The notes: generated by a model from the sequence alone, not told the origin. Positions 1 through 12,879 are shown, counted from the stretch's first letter. The stretch: 64,000 nucleotides of DNA from Sophora flavescens (GCA_030762895.1 JAUPTC010000145.1:1-64000), one strand, 5' to 3'. Program-made: numbers and translations.

Positions 1-147
1 TGATGTAATTTCTTACTAATCTGAGGATTTATAATGTTGTTTGATATCTAGATTTAATTACTTTATTTTTTAAATGCGAGTTGAATGGAATTGCTATGAG
101 CCAATAAGCCAAATTGCTAATGGTAAAATATTGAAGAATTACATTGG

Positions 148-240
148 GAGCCGTTGTTAAACAACGGTCCAACGTCTTATTCTAATTGGAAGGATGAAGC
201 TTTGGATGGTTTCAAGAGCATATGGGGTGATGTCACGATG
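148..240 (+). pseudogene. Ptta/En/Spm-type transposon protein, fragment
   Basis: In the frame starting at 148 the translation contains 'PTSYSNWKDEALDGFKSIW'. This resembles the block 'VP..Y..Wk.vp...k..iW' near the start of the plant transposase domain (Ptta/En/Spm, Transposase_24) of CACTA elements. The match is short and the flanking frame is broken, so this is a decayed exon. The location upstream of an Ulp1 remnant in the same element supports the call. A profile search with that domain would confirm or refute it. Confidence 0.45.
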
Positions 241-2689
241 TTATTAAAATTTATAAATTATATTGTAAACTATGTAAACATCTTACTTTGACACGTTGTT
301 TATATTGTTTCTGAGATCTTTTAATGTTGATGAATCTGGGAAAAATTTAGCCTTAGAGCCCCATTGCCTCATGAGCATTAGAACTGGATTGACCGACAAT
401 TTCTAGAGATACTGTGGAATATCAATGAGGCCTCCATCACAATATCCACATATCGAGGATGAGTGAGCGAGTTGCCGCGTCGCGCGGAGATGCACCGATT
501 CCTTGTATGTTTAATATTCGTTGGTCGCCATATTTTATGGCAATGCGTGCATATGACATTCTTGTATTAATATTACCTTATATATGTGAGATAGAAATTA
601 AGCAATGAATGTAGCAGGCGTTAGATCTGCATGCCACCTAGAAAGCATCCCGTAAGGTATCGGTGTGAGATGGAGTAGTATGTATATATATATATATACT
701 CTTCCTTCCTTTATTTAATAGTATCAGTCTCAGGCTGTTTGATTAATTATATTATCTGTCCTCTACGAGATACGGGAGGCGGGGCAGAAGTTAAGAAGAG
801 TCGCGCCATATTGTGTGGAGGAAAGTTAGAACAAAATGGGTGTAATTGACAACAAAAATCTTGTGAGACCGTGTGGAATAAATGTGTTATTAGACCCGCG
901 ATTACATTATCAGTGTTATTTGCATGATAATATATAATAATTTTAACATTTGCATTTCTATGTATGTGTCGGAGAAGGCCCCCATCTGATCTGTGATAGA
1001 GGAGGAATGAAGACTTTGGTGGCAGGGATATTCGTGCCAAAGCGCGGGTATGCCAGAGAACCCAGGGCGTGTTAGGGGGTGTAGGTTTCGGCGTCTCACA
1101 AAGATTACTTCCCACCCACAGGTAGTGCAAAAACAACTAAGAAGCGAAAAATTGGAGCGTTGGTGTCACTCCATAGTTGACATTTGGAAGAAAAGGCCGT
1201 CAAAAGGATGAGGAGAGAGGCTAATTTCCACGTTAAACAAGTCAAGATAGTTAAACTCTGCCATCGCGTGGCTTCGGGAAGTAATGCATGCCTTTTTTTT
1301 TTTTACTAATATTGCATTCAGGATAAACACTAAATTGGATACCTAATTCCTGATATTAATCTATCGTTGGATTAAGGAAGTCGACTCATATGAACTATTT
1401 TGTGACCCCCGAACTTCGTATGGTTGCTATGGGTAAAGTATACAATGGTAAAGGTGTTACCTTGCACCTTTGGACGTGCCCCTTACAACATGGAAGCTGG
1501 AGTTAATTTTTCTCAGTGAGGGATGTGTTCAGAGGGTACCTATCGTTGATCCAGATGTGATGCTGGTGGGAAATCGGTAGTTTTATGTAGCATAGCCAAT
1601 TGGTCTCGGTTGTAATTAATATGGTATGAATTCATTTTACGCACTCATAAGTATATGCGTTACATTAGTTAAATCACTAAGGCATATTAAATGCAAATTA
1701 CACCCATAAAAAGCTAAAGAGCAGAAGCGGAAATAGTACTGGATAGCAAGGAGTCAATTAGCCGAGAAAATAAAGGAGGCAACTGCAAGGCCAACACTCT
1801 TGATTGACAACAACTTCTCGGAATATTTGAATTTCCAAAATACATGAACGAAAGAATATAAAAATTTGACCAATTGTGCGCTGAGATGGAACAAAATTTT
1901 TTCACCATTTCATTGAGATGCTCAATCGAAAATATGGAAGTTATAAAATCTATGAATAAATTGTCGCCTCGAGTTAGCTCGATATCGGTAATAAATCGGG
2001 TTTAAAGTGTACAATATTTTTTAGTCTTTTCCATTTAAATATTGATGTCATTGGTGTAATCCATTTTTATATTTTAATTGAAGGTATTTGTATGAAGAAT
2101 TTTGCTGGAAAGGATATGCGAGGAGGTTTATTCTTGTCCCTTTCCGAGCAAATACATCCGGCTCTTCGGGAGGGATTCACAGGACAACGTATCTGGTGAC
2201 AGGTTTGCAACTAAAAAGAGAATATCAGCCCCCTTTTTTTTAGCACGTGCAATGTTGGGTGAGTAAACATCCTAGGACTTAATTCACAATAATGAATTCA
2301 TAAAGTTGAGGTGCTTAGGATTTGTTATCTCAACATTTTAGTAGGAATCATTAGGTCTTTATTAGTGATAAATATTGTTAGAAGAGATTATTTACCTCCC
2401 GTGTATGTTGACAGATGTGAGCAGACGATCACGTCGTAGCAGTCTCTATACTTCTGATTCCTATGATTCACCATTTAAATGTGAGCAGTGTGTTTGTGAG
2501 ATTAAAATATGTTTCTTAATGAGTCGTTGATTTTGTGATTAGTAGTTTGCAAGTTTTATCGGCATAAATATCGAACTAAGGTGCCGCGTTTAAAGGCAGC
2601 GACATTAAATGGATTGAATACGAGGTATATTTGCAAAAACTTAATACGCGATTTAGATAAAAAAAACTATATTGATTAACTATTTTATT

Positions 2690-2930
2690 TTTATAGTGCC
2701 CAGACAGCCGGAGTCAGATTGTGGTACTATGTAGCGTTCATGAAGGAGACTATCTTCGCGGAACCAGTTAAAATACATGGCGGTATGTTGTTTACTTAGC
2801 TTTTAAGCGTGACATTCAAATGTTTTAGCAATTGTAACTTAATTTATTTATTTTCATGTCACGAGTACTTCCACCACTTCGAATGCTCCACATACTCCTT
2901 TGCTCGGCTATGCGAAGTCAGGAAGGGTAG
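2690..2930 (+). pseudogene. Ulp1-like (C48) cysteine protease remnant of the CACTA element
   Basis: Near 2716-2750 the bases read 'ESDCG', then, after a one-base frame change, 'YYVAFMKE'. Plant CACTA Ulp1 domains end with a block of the type DCGYYV..FMKE, where the Cys is the catalytic nucleophile. About 130 bases further, near 2890-2925, 'TYSFARLCEVRK' resembles the terminal 'yt..eidevR.eWA' helix of the same domain, separated by an intron-like AT-rich stretch. The catalytic Cys codon is present but the frame is broken directly after it, so no active protease can be made from this copy. Confidence 0.55.
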
Positions 2931-3639
2931 TGTCGCTATATTGTTGAAAAGTTCGTTTGATTATGATCAAATTATCTGATGGTGACAATATACTCAGGTA
3001 ATGAATAATGCTTTATATTTATACAAGAAACTATCATGTATTTTTTTTCCTTGGTACATGCCTTGGTGGACATGCCGCTGCTAAGGAAAATAAGTTCGAA
3101 CTTATTATTTTATTACACTTTGTTAATGCTGATTTGGATACTATTTCTTGCTACGGTAGTATTTACCCTAATTAATGCTGTATCCCAGTGTAAAGAGTTA
3201 GTCTTTGTGGTGGAAATGCAGTATGTAATACTCCGAGTCTTTGGATCACATTAGACACATTACTGGTATTATCTTGGTCTCTGAAAAACAAAGGAAGCTG
3301 TAAATGTAAATTCATTGTAGATGTATGTTGGTTTTACGATTTTGGTTTCTTAAAGATTGAGATCTAGTATAATTCTGCACTTTGATTTTGTCTTACTCTG
3401 TGAATTTGAATACTTTGAAGAGCATTGGTGTCATATATCTGGTTATATATATATATAGTTCTTTATGATTTGCACTTTTGAGTAAACTCTTGGTTTCAAG
3501 CTAAACACATCGAATTTGCGTGAACACTATATTTTGAACACATTTTGAACAATTGTGTTGTTGCTGACAATTATGGTTTTTTTGTAAATATGCGGGGAAT
3601 AATGGATGTAAAAGTTAAGAAATAAAATTTAAAAAAAAG

Positions 3640-4008
3640 GGCTTTAGATGAGCGTTTCCCGGTACAAGCGCTATCTAAAGTCAGACTAGATAGTGTTGTA
3701 TAAAAGCGTATCAAAAGTGAGCTTTTAGATAAGCGTTTTCGTGTGTGAATATCACAAGTCGGAACTTTTAGATAGCGTTCGTGTACAAGCGGCTGTCTAA
3801 AATCAGACTTTAAATGGCGTTTGTATAAGAAGCGCTATCTAAGCTCGACTTTAGATAATAGCGTTTCGTGTACAAGCGGCTATCTAAAGTCACCTATTAA
3901 TGGGATTCCAAATGCCATCTTTGCTAGGTTTTAATAGCGGTAGAATAGATAGCGGTTACAAACGCTATTAAAAGGCATACGAAGCGCTATCTAAAGTCTT
4001 CTGTAGTG
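3640..4008 (+). repeat. CACTA subterminal repeats
   Basis: Roughly ten imperfect copies, in both orientations, of 'ttagatagcgctt' and its complement 'aagcgctatctaaag' lie within about 370 bases and run up to the terminal TAGTG. In CACTA transposons such arrays are the binding sites of the TnpA-type DNA-binding protein. The copies vary in spacing and carry many small indels, consistent with an old element. Confidence 0.7.
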
Positions 4009-4258
4009 TATCCTGTATTTTTAATAAACAACGTATCATCATATCGGATCGTATGAGTATGCGATACTCGTATCGTCTTGCGTGCATCATAGTTGCGATA
4101 TAGATACAAGTGTGGGTGTTATTGATTTTTTTGTTGTTGGGTGGTCTCACAGTTGTTACTAGAAGTTATTAAGCAATACTATAAACACTTCAAAGTAGTT
4201 GCTCCCCGGCATTCTTAATTTCATAACTTTTTACCTTTACTTTTTGAATTCTTATACC
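4009..4258. other. Intergenic, no feature recognised
   Basis: AT-rich sequence between the CACTA end and the first 1.85 kb tandem unit. It includes inverted 'cgtatgagtatgcgatactcgtatcg' type words (shown here only as a motif class) around 4045-4075 but no coding or structural signal I can assign. Confidence 0.4.
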
Positions 4259-6082
4259 ATTATGGATGGAAATGCCCCAACAAATTAGATAAATGTAAGT
4301 ATTTTATTACATTCACGGTGACTCATTTAATTTTTAAATATTATTCCTCTATTTTAATTTAAAACTTGTATTTTTATGTTAATGTTATCCATACTTCCTA
4401 GTCCAAAAGTCTTCTTATAGCGGTGCTTGAATGGTTGAATATCATGGTGTTGTTGTCTTAGCTTTGTAACCTTGTTACTTTTTGTTTGAGTTGGTGGCAT
4501 TCTAACCATATTATTCTACTTGCTGATTTTTATACATTTTGGTGAGTGGGACGATGGCCAGCTTCTGCTTGATTCCTATCCCGAGATGGGACTATGTATA
4601 TAGTGGGTGACAAAGTGGTTCCGTGAAGGTGATATGGTCGTTCTCAGTAGGAGCTCCAATCTACCATTCAAGTAAAGCTCCTATCAAAAAGGATATTGGT
4701 AAGAAAATGTATCGTGAAGCACTAATCGGTGGAGTTCGTGGAATATGGGAAGAATGGGCATTGTATAAACTGACAAGCACTTTGGTAAGGGTAGTTTTAA
4801 GATTGATATCAATATATTGTAAATGTTTCATCAATGATTTTTCTAGATGAAGGAATTTGGATGGTGGTTTAAGACATATTAGATTTAATTGTTGCTTGGA
4901 AAGTACCCTTGTCTTTTGAAGTCTTTGACTCATTAATTCTATTGCACTACAAATAATTTAAATGTAAATTGAGTTATTATTTCTTTAGAATGCTTTAATT
5001 CAACGAGGAAATGAAAGTATTGTATTTCTGATCTTGTACAAGTGAATTCCACGGTTGATAACTTTTGATGTGTGGCAAGTGAATTCCACGGTTGATACTT
5101 TTGATGTGTGGCATTTAGGGTCCCTCACCTTTGCGGGGACACTCAGGCATTTAGGGTTTTATTACCTAAGCATGGATTTTTGGAATTTGACTTTGGGTAA
5201 AGCTACTTTAATTGTATGAACACATAAAATAGGTTATTTTGGTTGGGGGTGTTGCCAAATAGGAAGTGCAGCACTCATGTTGCTGATTTTGAATAGTTTC
5301 ACCCAAAGGATATCCATACTACAACAAATAGAATCAATTTGAATTCAGTTGTCTTTGGGGTGGTCTTCTTTCTTCTTCTTCTCCATAGTCTTCTTCCCCC
5401 TTGCAGTACAACAGATAAGAATGCGGGGTATACCTAATCTTTGTGTAACCCCCAAGCTACATTTATGTCGCTACTTCGAACTTTATTCTTGCATTGCATG
5501 TGTGGCATTTGATTTGAACCTTCTCCAGAATGATTAAGTTTGATTATGATAAACTACCCCAAGCTTGTATACTTCAAAATTTTCATTCCTAATTTTTTTA
5601 TGGTTAAACTAGCTAATATCAAGGAGGAGAGGTAAAGAGTGTATGATTGTAAACTTCCTTTTCTATGTATCACTTATGTGTTGTTCTTTGTATGTCTAAT
5701 CTACATGAAAAGATACAAGCAATTACCTTGCTTCCTTTGATATTTATCTAAATGTTTGAGAAAGATTATTTCTATGTAGGAGATAAAGCTGTGAACCAAT
5801 TTCAAGAACATTTCCTTACCATTATTTTCCAAATTCTCAAGCACATCATCAATAAATCATGATTGGAGGATGGAAAATTCAATGAGCATCCGGCATTTTG
5901 AGAGAATAACAACGACAAATATCTCGTTTGAAAATAGCTTTTAAGGACAAAGGGGAAGGCAAAGTAGTTAGGGACATTTGGGCGGTCCCAGTTAATTAGA
6001 GAGGACAAGTTAGATAAATAAAGTGGAATGAGGGTGGAAGGCATGCATTAAGAGAATTTTTAATTTGTGAAAAGGATATAAA
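4259..6082 (+). repeat. 1.85 kb tandem LTR-like unit, copy A
   Basis: The anchor 'gatggaaatgcccc' begins this unit at 4265 and recurs at 6096 and 7951, giving periods of 1831 and 1855 bases. Shared landmarks are 'ggcattctaaccatattatt', 'gggactatgtatat', 'gatatcaatatattgtaa', 'ttagggttttatta' and 'catcatcaataaatc'. The end has a promoter-like 'agttagataaataaag' and the pieces begin TGTTAGTATT, so I suspect an LTR rather than a classical satellite. No ORF is conserved between copies. Copy A lacks the last ~140 bases found in copy C. Confidence 0.6.
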
Positions 6083-7938
6083 TGTTAGTATTATGGATGG
6101 AAAGGCCCCAATAATTAGATAAATGTTAGTATTTTATTTGCATTTGAGTGACTCATTTTAATTTTTAAATATTATTCCTCTATTTTATTTTAAGACTTGT
6201 ACTTTTGTCTTAATGTTATCCATGCTTACGGTCCGAAGTCCTACTTCTAGGGTTGCTTGAATGGTTGAATGTCATGGTGATGTTATCATGGCTTTGTAAC
6301 CTTGTTACTTTTTGTTTTTGAGTTGGTGGCATTCTAACCATATTATTCTACTTGCTGATTTTTTTTTTTTTATACATTTTCATTGGACGGTAAGCCAACT
6401 CGGCCAGTTACTATCCCATATGGGACTATGTATATGGTGGACTGACAGTGGTTCCATGAAGAGTGATATGGTAATTCTCAGAGGAGCTCCAATCTACCAT
6501 TCAAGTAAAGCTCCCCTACCAAAATGGATATTGGTAAAGAAAATGTGTCGAAACGCTAATCGGTGGGTTACGTGGAGATGTGGAAGAATGGGCATTGTAC
6601 ATGCACATGGCAAGTTTCACTGGTAAGAGTATTGTTTAAAGATTTGATATCAATATATTGTAATTGTTTCCTCAGAAATGCTTTTTCTGAGATGTAGGAA
6701 TTTGGATGGTGGTTTAAGACATATTGAGAATTTAGTTATTGCTTGGAAATTACCGCTGTCTTCTTGGAGTCTCGACTCATTAATTGCTATTCACTCTTGT
6801 CTTTTTGAAGTCTCCGACTCATTAAGTGCTATTGCACTACAAATTATTTAAATATAAATTCAGTTATTTTTCTTTTGAGAATGCTTTAATTCTAACTGGA
6901 AATGAAAGTATTGTATTCACGATCTTGTAGCAGAGTGAATTGCATGTTGATAACTCCGATGTGTAGCATTTGGGGTCCTCTCACCTTTGTAGGGACACTC
7001 TTGAGCCCCATATTTAGGGTTTTATTACTAAGCATGATTTTTGGAGTTTGACTTTAAAATTGAGCTACTTTAATTGTATGAACACAAAAAAAATAGGTTT
7101 TTGTTGGAGGTGTTTGCCAAATAGGAAGTCTTGAAACTCACGTATTTGGTGATTTTGAATATATTCAACAAAGGATATCCATAGTACAACAAATAGGTTT
7201 TCTTTCTTCTTCTTTTGCTTCTTCTCCATCTATTCTTCCTGCTAACTCTCCATCGTCTTAATACCTTCATGGTAAAGTAGATAAAGATAAAGGCATACCT
7301 AATCATCATGTAACTCAATACATTTTACGGCGCTAAACTGAACTTTGATACTGCATTGCATGTAATGGCATTTGATTTGAATCTTCTAGGGAATGATTAA
7401 GTTTGATTATGATAAACTTCCAAGCTATATCTTCAAAATTTTCATTCTAATTTTTTTATGGCTAATAAACTAGCTAATATCAAGGAGGAGAGGTAAGGAT
7501 TGTATCATTGTAAACTTCCTTTTCTATGTATCACTTATGTTTTGTTGCTGTATGTCTAATCATGAAAGATGCCCAAGCAATTTACCTTGCTTCTTTGATA
7601 TTATGACAATGTTTGAGAAAAGATGATTTCTATGTAAGAGATAAAGATGTGAACCAATTTCAAGCACATCCCTTCCGTTATTTTCCAAATTCTCAAGCAC
7701 ATCATCAATAAATCCTTGATTGGAGGATGGAAAAATTAGCATCGTATTGGCATTTTGAGAGAATAACAACGACAAATATCTCATTTGAAGAATAGCTTTT
7801 AAGGAGACGAAGGGAAGGCAAGTAGTTAGGGACATTTGTAGCGGGTGGGTTAGTTAGAGGGGATAAGTTAGATAAATAAGGGGAATGAGGGTGGAAGGCA
7901 TGCATTAAGAGAAATTTAATTTGTGATAAAGAAGATAA
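6083..7938 (+). repeat. 1.85 kb tandem LTR-like unit, copy B
   Basis: Second copy of the unit, starting TGTTAGTATT and ending 'ttaatttgtgataaagaa'. It aligns along its length with copy A and with both halves of copy C, with many short indels. Like copy A it stops where copy C continues into an adenylation-like hairpin segment, so A and B share the same truncated right junction. Confidence 0.6.
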
Positions 7939-8236
7939 TGTTAGTATTTGGATGGAAATGCCCCGAATAATTAGATAAATGTTAGTATTTTATGCATTTA
8001 TAGTGACTCATTTAATTTATAAATATTATCTCTATTTTATTTTAGACTTGCACTTTTGTCTTAATGTTATACATCCTTCCTAGTCCGAAGTCTACTTATT
8101 GGGTTGATTGAATGGTTCAATATCATGAAGTGCTATTATCATGGCTTTGTAACCTTATTACTTTGTGTTGAGTTGGTGGCATTCTAACCATATTATTCTA
8201 CTTGCGGATTTTTTATACATTTTTCATTGAGGTCGA
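7939..8236 (+). repeat. 1.85 kb tandem unit, copy C, left part
   Basis: Starts TGTTAGTATT at 7939 and follows copies A and B for about 300 bases up to 'catttttcattga', where the Athila-type element begins. The rest of the copy resumes at 15542. Confidence 0.6.
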
Positions 8237-9773
8237 TGGTGTAGGACTTCGTATTTAGCAGCGTCACGATAAACAAGTATCTTAGGATTGCGATCAAGTA
8301 ATAAAGATATCGAACCCACAGTATGTTCTCGAATGCAATCGGTTTTCGAATCAATTAGATCTGGAAAGTTCTAGTAGGGAGTTTATGTTTTGAGTGAAAA
8401 GGATTTTGAATTGATTTATTTTGATAGATAAGCAAGCGAGATGTTTTGGGTTTTAGATCTAAAAAGCGGTTCCTAGGGTTTGGTTTACCTTTTAGGTTGT
8501 TTATGTTGCTAATCTGATTTACCTTTGTTTGATTCAGAAATTGCCTTGAAGGCGAGTTATCCTACGATAGCCCAAGCTCCTCACGGGTTACTAAAGCAGT
8601 ACCCAGTTGAGCCGAGCCCCTACTCGTGGAGGAGTCCCAGCGATCAATTAGACCGGCAGCTTTCGTTGCACCTCGAGGGCGGCTTCTAACTCTGTGATTT
8701 CAGTCCCAGTCTAGCTTCTGGGTACACACCCTAGTTCACCGCTAGGTTCCTCCTTATAATGTCTAAGTCATGCAAACAACCTAAGTTCACATAGGTTCCT
8801 CCTTAGATCATTCACATCTCACAAACCGGTGGCCTGGCTACGGTGAAACACCCTAGAATATCCTAAGTTCACTCGGTTCCTCTAGAAATCTCGTCAGTAA
8901 ATAGCGGTTTGAAATTTATGAGTAGTTAACACACTGAAATCGGATCTAAAAACAATAATGAAATCACAATGATTTTTAAATCAAATCAACAACATTTACA
9001 AACCGGGAGCCTGGTCCCTAAACTAAGCTACTACTCGGTCTTGCCATGGAGATGACAAGCTGGGTTGACACATATAATAGAAAATCAAAAAGAGAAGAGA
9101 GGAGAAAGAGAAGAGAAGAGATCTATGCCTAGAGTCCTAGTTGATTATGGATGTGATCCTCCTCTCAATCATCATTACATCTGCCGGGTCATAGTTATAG
9201 AGATTGGGAAGTTGAGTCCCAAACCAACTCAAAATCTGATCTATTTGGTTTCTTCAGGTCCAGTAATCGTGTCACGGTCGTGATGGGCCATCACGGCCAG
9301 GATGACAGTTCTTTTCGGCTCTTCGGAAAATTCGTCTCGCGTGGCGTGAGTCAAGCTCGCGTCACGAGCCCTGAATCATGGCGTGTTAGAACATCATTGG
9401 TGGCTCGTGATGGGCTCCGACTTGTGGTGGTTTTGGGTCACGGCCGTGATGGGCCATCCGTGCAGTAAGTAACGACTCGACTTGACCTTTGTTCTTTTTC
9501 AGTTTTGCTTTCGATCATGGCAGTGATGGGCATCAGCGGCTAAGCCGTGATAGGCTCTGTTTGGCTCTTTCTGCACTTTTAAAGCCACCATCTTCATCAA
9601 ACTCCATCATGGTTGATCTTGAGCATTTCACCCTTGATATCTGCAAAACAACACCACGAAAACCGCCTTACCGTTCGAAGGAAAATTAACCTAAAATCTA
9701 ATAAAAAATGCCTAAACTACATGAAAAATGCATGCAAATGATGAACAAAGATGAGGTGAAATCCCGCTCATCA
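8237..9773 (-). repeat. Athila-type 3' LTR
   Basis: In the + orientation it starts TGGTGTAGG and ends CTCATCA, so it has TG..CA ends. It aligns with the copy at 13983-15541 through 'agtaataaagatatcgaacc', the repeated 'cctaagttcac..aggttcct' block, the 'atggagatgacaagctggg' block and the end 'gaggtgaaat'. Its last bases are followed by the purine-tract side of the internal domain, which makes it the 3' LTR of a minus-strand element. Confidence 0.8.
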
Positions 9774-9815
9774 AATCACCCCAACTTAAAACTTTGCTTG
9801 TCCTCAAGCAATTAC
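9774..9815 (-). other. Polypurine tract region of the Athila-type element
   Basis: Read on the minus strand this reads 'TTGCTTGAGGACAAGCAA' followed by 'AAGTTGGGGTGATT' and then the LTR start TGATGAGC. This is the characteristic end of the internal domain in plant Athila/Tat elements and fixes the element's orientation. Confidence 0.75.
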
Positions 9816-11440
9816 TGAACCATAATATAAATCATTCAAAGCTGGATAGTGAACCAAAAACCCTAGAAGCTAATCCAAGTGATAGGCATATTCAATAAGC
9901 ACTCAAGAGATAATCAAGTTCAAGTCCAATTAGAAGCTTAGGTTTTCAAGTTCATATTCTCACTGATTTGGGCACTCATCTCACCTCACTCAAGTGTTTA
10001 GGGTATATGACAATTCAACTCCATTTCCTCAAGGAAAATATTTTACCATAGGCTTGACTATTAGCAAATCTCCACTTTATTAATAAACACTTAAGAATCA
10101 AGAGGTCTTTTCCTTTGGTTGTAATGTGGCCTTGGGTTTATTGTAAGGTGGGAAAATCAAAGGAAGGAATTTCAAGAAGGCTAGACAGTTATCAGACATT
10201 ACAAGCATGACATCTTCTAAAATACCTTTTAGGGGACTTTGATTTACTTTTCCACCTTTCTTCCTTCTATTATTTTTTTTCTTTTTCTTTTTCTTTTCAT
10301 TTCTCACTTTCTTTATCATCCCCTTCTCCATTTTTGTCTTTCGTTTATTTCATTTTTATTTGTTTAGAGAGGAGATTTATAGCTCAACAGAAATTACTTT
10401 CACTTTTTTTCATCCCATACTTTTTTCCAACTACCATTTTGCCCCTTTTTGTAATACTTTAAAGGTGCCATACCGAGCATTATTTATCAAAGTAATTCAA
10501 GGTACCAAGAAAAGTATTTTATCTTTAGGCTAAAATTGGGCAACTAGGGGTAGCATTTATCATTCAAAGCTCGGAGGCGGAAAAATACCTAGTCCTCAAT
10601 CATTTCCAAAAATGTTTTCATAAATTTTGAAGTTTCAAAGTGGTTTCAAGTCAAGTTCTAGAAAATACAGTCAAGAGGAATTACAACATATCACAGAAAT
10701 GGGGTGGTTGGTAAATACCCTTTTGACTCAAAATCTTACATTTAGTAGTTCAAAAATGAGTGGAAACACAAATCTAAGGAACCACTTGCTAATTATCAAC
10801 TATCAATTGACTATCTCAAAAGAATTTTTTTTATTTTAAGCCATATCACAAGAATAATGAAAAATTGGGTTCAAAATTCATATCTCAGTTCATTTGGCTA
10901 CAAGTTCTCACAATTGGATGCATGTTTCCCAGTCAGGGCAATCTAGAGAATGTGATCATACCAATCTATGCCTATGTGAATGCAATATGAATGCAACAAT
11001 GCAAATGCAAAAATAAATACTACCCCAGCCATTAGCCATTGTGTCCAATGTAAATAATCAAGTCGAAAGAGAGGAGAAAAATGGAACAACTTACCCGGCA
11101 GTGGGTAGCGGGTGTTGGCTCACATTCAATCAAACTTAGGTGGAAATTTTATCACGGCCGTGAGGCTCATCATGAGGCGTAGTGATGGTTTGGAGTCTCG
11201 GGAGTTGCCTGTCACGGCCGTGATCTACATCACGGCTGGGCCGTATGCTCTCCGGCCTTGGCATCCTACTCATCACGCCCGTGATGGTTGTCAGCCCCTG
11301 ACCGTGATCGCTACGTGCTCTTGTTTAGTTCATCACGGTAGTGCGATGCGTGATGGCCTCACTTTATCTTTCTGCTTCTTCTTCCTTTTCTCAACTTTGA
11401 AAACACTAGACAAACCTATTAATGAAATTTTTGCCTCTTG
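9816..11440 (-). other. Non-coding 3' internal region of the Athila-type element
   Basis: Between the pol-tail-like segment and the purine tract lies about 1.6 kb with no ORF of note. It includes a low-complexity run of t/c at 10255-10340 and two copies of the palindrome tcacggccgtga at 11152-11163 and 11212-11223. Athila elements often carry an env-like frame here, but I could not recognise one. Confidence 0.5.
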
Positions 11441-11760
11441 ATCTTCTCAAATTGTTCAAGAGGTGATTCAAAAAGAAAACAAAAGGAAAAGGAAGAGAAA
11501 CTTGGGTTGCCTCCCGAAGCGCTTATTTATGGTCTTAAGCTTGACCATACTTCCTTAAATCAGCAGAGTAATTTGGGCGTAGGCGTGCGGAACTTTTTCT
11601 TCAAGGAACTCCTCCAAAAAGCCGTTTTTTCATCATGCGGCGATACTTGCTTCAGCCGCTCTTTTCTCTTGGGCTTCCTAGCCTTCCTTCTCCGTGGAAG
11701 TTTTTGTTGATGATGGATAGCAACTCCAATTCCATCTTCGCTGGGTGCATCATTAGCCAC
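11441..11760 (-). pseudogene. Pol C-terminal tail-like segment of Athila-type element
   Basis: On the minus strand near 11540-11500 the reading 'INKRFGRQPK' resembles the 'kkALLGRqp' end of Athila/Tat polyproteins, preceded by a Lys/Arg-rich segment (11560-11760). It follows directly after the protease region, so the ~2.5-3 kb that should encode RT, RNase H and integrase is gone. The tail similarity is short and the call is tentative. Confidence 0.35.
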
Positions 11761-11869
11761 GCATATCTTGAGTTGCTTCCATGTTCATCTTTCTTTTACC
11801 CTTGGAGGCGTTACATCAATTCTGCATGGCTCTCAAAGGAGGTTGTTACAAGAGTTAGTCGCGAAAATT

Positions 11870-12190
11870 TACCTACCCTTCCTCTACATTGAGAGGAGTT
11901 TACCATTCCTTCGTCTATTCACTGCTCGGTTGCCAAGAATGGCCTTCCTAAAATGATGGGGGGAATTTAGGATTCCTTTCATATCCGATACCGGGAAAGT
12001 CGTAGGGATGAGAATTTTCCTACCTTCGAGACATTCTCTAGTATGCCTGGGAGTCCTAGTTGAGCCATCCGCAATTTGTAAGGGGAATTTGAATGGTCTC
12101 AACTCACTCTTCCCAACCTTTCCATGATAGTGAGGGACATCCAGCCAAGTGCTAGCCCACTAAGTCACATAAAGTGATCTGTGGATACTA
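11870..12190 (-). pseudogene. Retrotransposon aspartic protease, decayed
   Basis: The minus strand reads 'LCDLGAS' split over a frame change near 12165-12150, then 'GKSELRPFKFPLQIADGST' and 'FPVSDMKGIL', and ends with a block corresponding to 'ILGRPFLAT..A.id...g.l'. In Athila proteases the motif CDLGAS holds the catalytic Asp, and the order of blocks here is the family order. Stops and shifts separate the blocks. It lies between the gag remnant (upstream on the minus strand) and the pol-tail-like segment. Confidence 0.7.
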
Positions 12191-12439
12191 TTTGTCGAGC
12201 AAGAGATGGAGAAACTACCTTGGTCTTTTCAGGTTTAGTAGGCATTTTAACTCTCCACATCCTTGCTTTCTGACCAACCTTTGTGGGAAAGGTATCGGGA
12301 GTTGGTATGGTGGTGGAGGGACATGCCACTTCGGTTAAGCTCTCCTTTTCGCTCTTATCTTCCCCTCCGGTTCACCTCCATTTCAGCTACCCCCCACCCT
12401 AAGCTTATCATCCCTTAAGTGTATGACATTGCAATGCTC

Positions 12440-12640
12440 ATTGGGGTTTGCTTGGGTTGCAGAATGTACCACTTAAGGTCTCAGTACGTCTTTGGTTTGT
12501 TGGGCAATTTGTGTTTCTAGCATCTTGTTATGAGTTGCTAAGTTGTCTACCTTAGATGCTAGCTCCTTTGCTTCACTCATTGCCCTTCCATGTTGTCCCA
12601 AACTCCTCATTCTGTTTTGTCGAGTTTGAGAAAAACTTTC
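12440..12640 (-). pseudogene. Gag C-terminal region with 'MLETQIAQQ' block
   Basis: The minus strand encodes 'NKMLETQIAQQTK' near 12530-12495, a conserved sequence near the end of Athila-type gag proteins, where it probably belongs to a coiled coil. It lies downstream of the CCHC knuckle and upstream of the protease, as expected. Confidence 0.65.
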
Positions 12641-12879
12641 AAATAAAGTCCGAGTTTAGATCTTTTTGCACCTGAGATACCCCGTCTTGCTCTCTTATTA
12701 CCTTGACCTCTTGGAACTCATGAATTTGAGCGTGTTCTTGTGTTGCGCATGAGGAGAGGTAAGAGGTTGTTCCTTCTTTAGTTGTAGGGATTTGGGGAGC
12801 ATAGTTGGGCAGTCGGGTTACGTATCGTAGAAGTTGTTACAAGTTCATTTGCTCACAGAAGCTTAGGATCCATGTGGGC

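Larger units (their letters stand above)
1..4008 (+). mobile_element. CACTA (En/Spm-like) transposon, 3' part; 5' end outside window
   Basis: The right end is defined by a terminal TAGTG at 4004-4008, the expected 3' end of a CACTA element. Just inside lie dense subterminal repeats based on 'agcgctatctaaagt'. The next bases, 'tat', would be the 3-bp target duplication, but the left copy is outside the window. Two protein remnants, a Ptta/En/Spm-type segment near 148-240 and an Ulp1 protease segment near 2690-2930, read on the + strand, consistent with the second gene of plant CACTA elements. No ORF over about 130 codons survives. No TNP2-type transposase is seen, so this part could not move without help. 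Confidence 0.72.

Noticed and set aside
747..1136. 129-codon ORF on the minus strand at the window start
   Set aside because: No motif is recognised, it lies antisense inside the CACTA element, and the length is within chance for this size of window.
4623..4850. 75-codon ORF in the tandem unit as a host gene exon
   Set aside because: The frame is not kept in copies B and C, and the sequence is repeated as part of the 1.85 kb unit.
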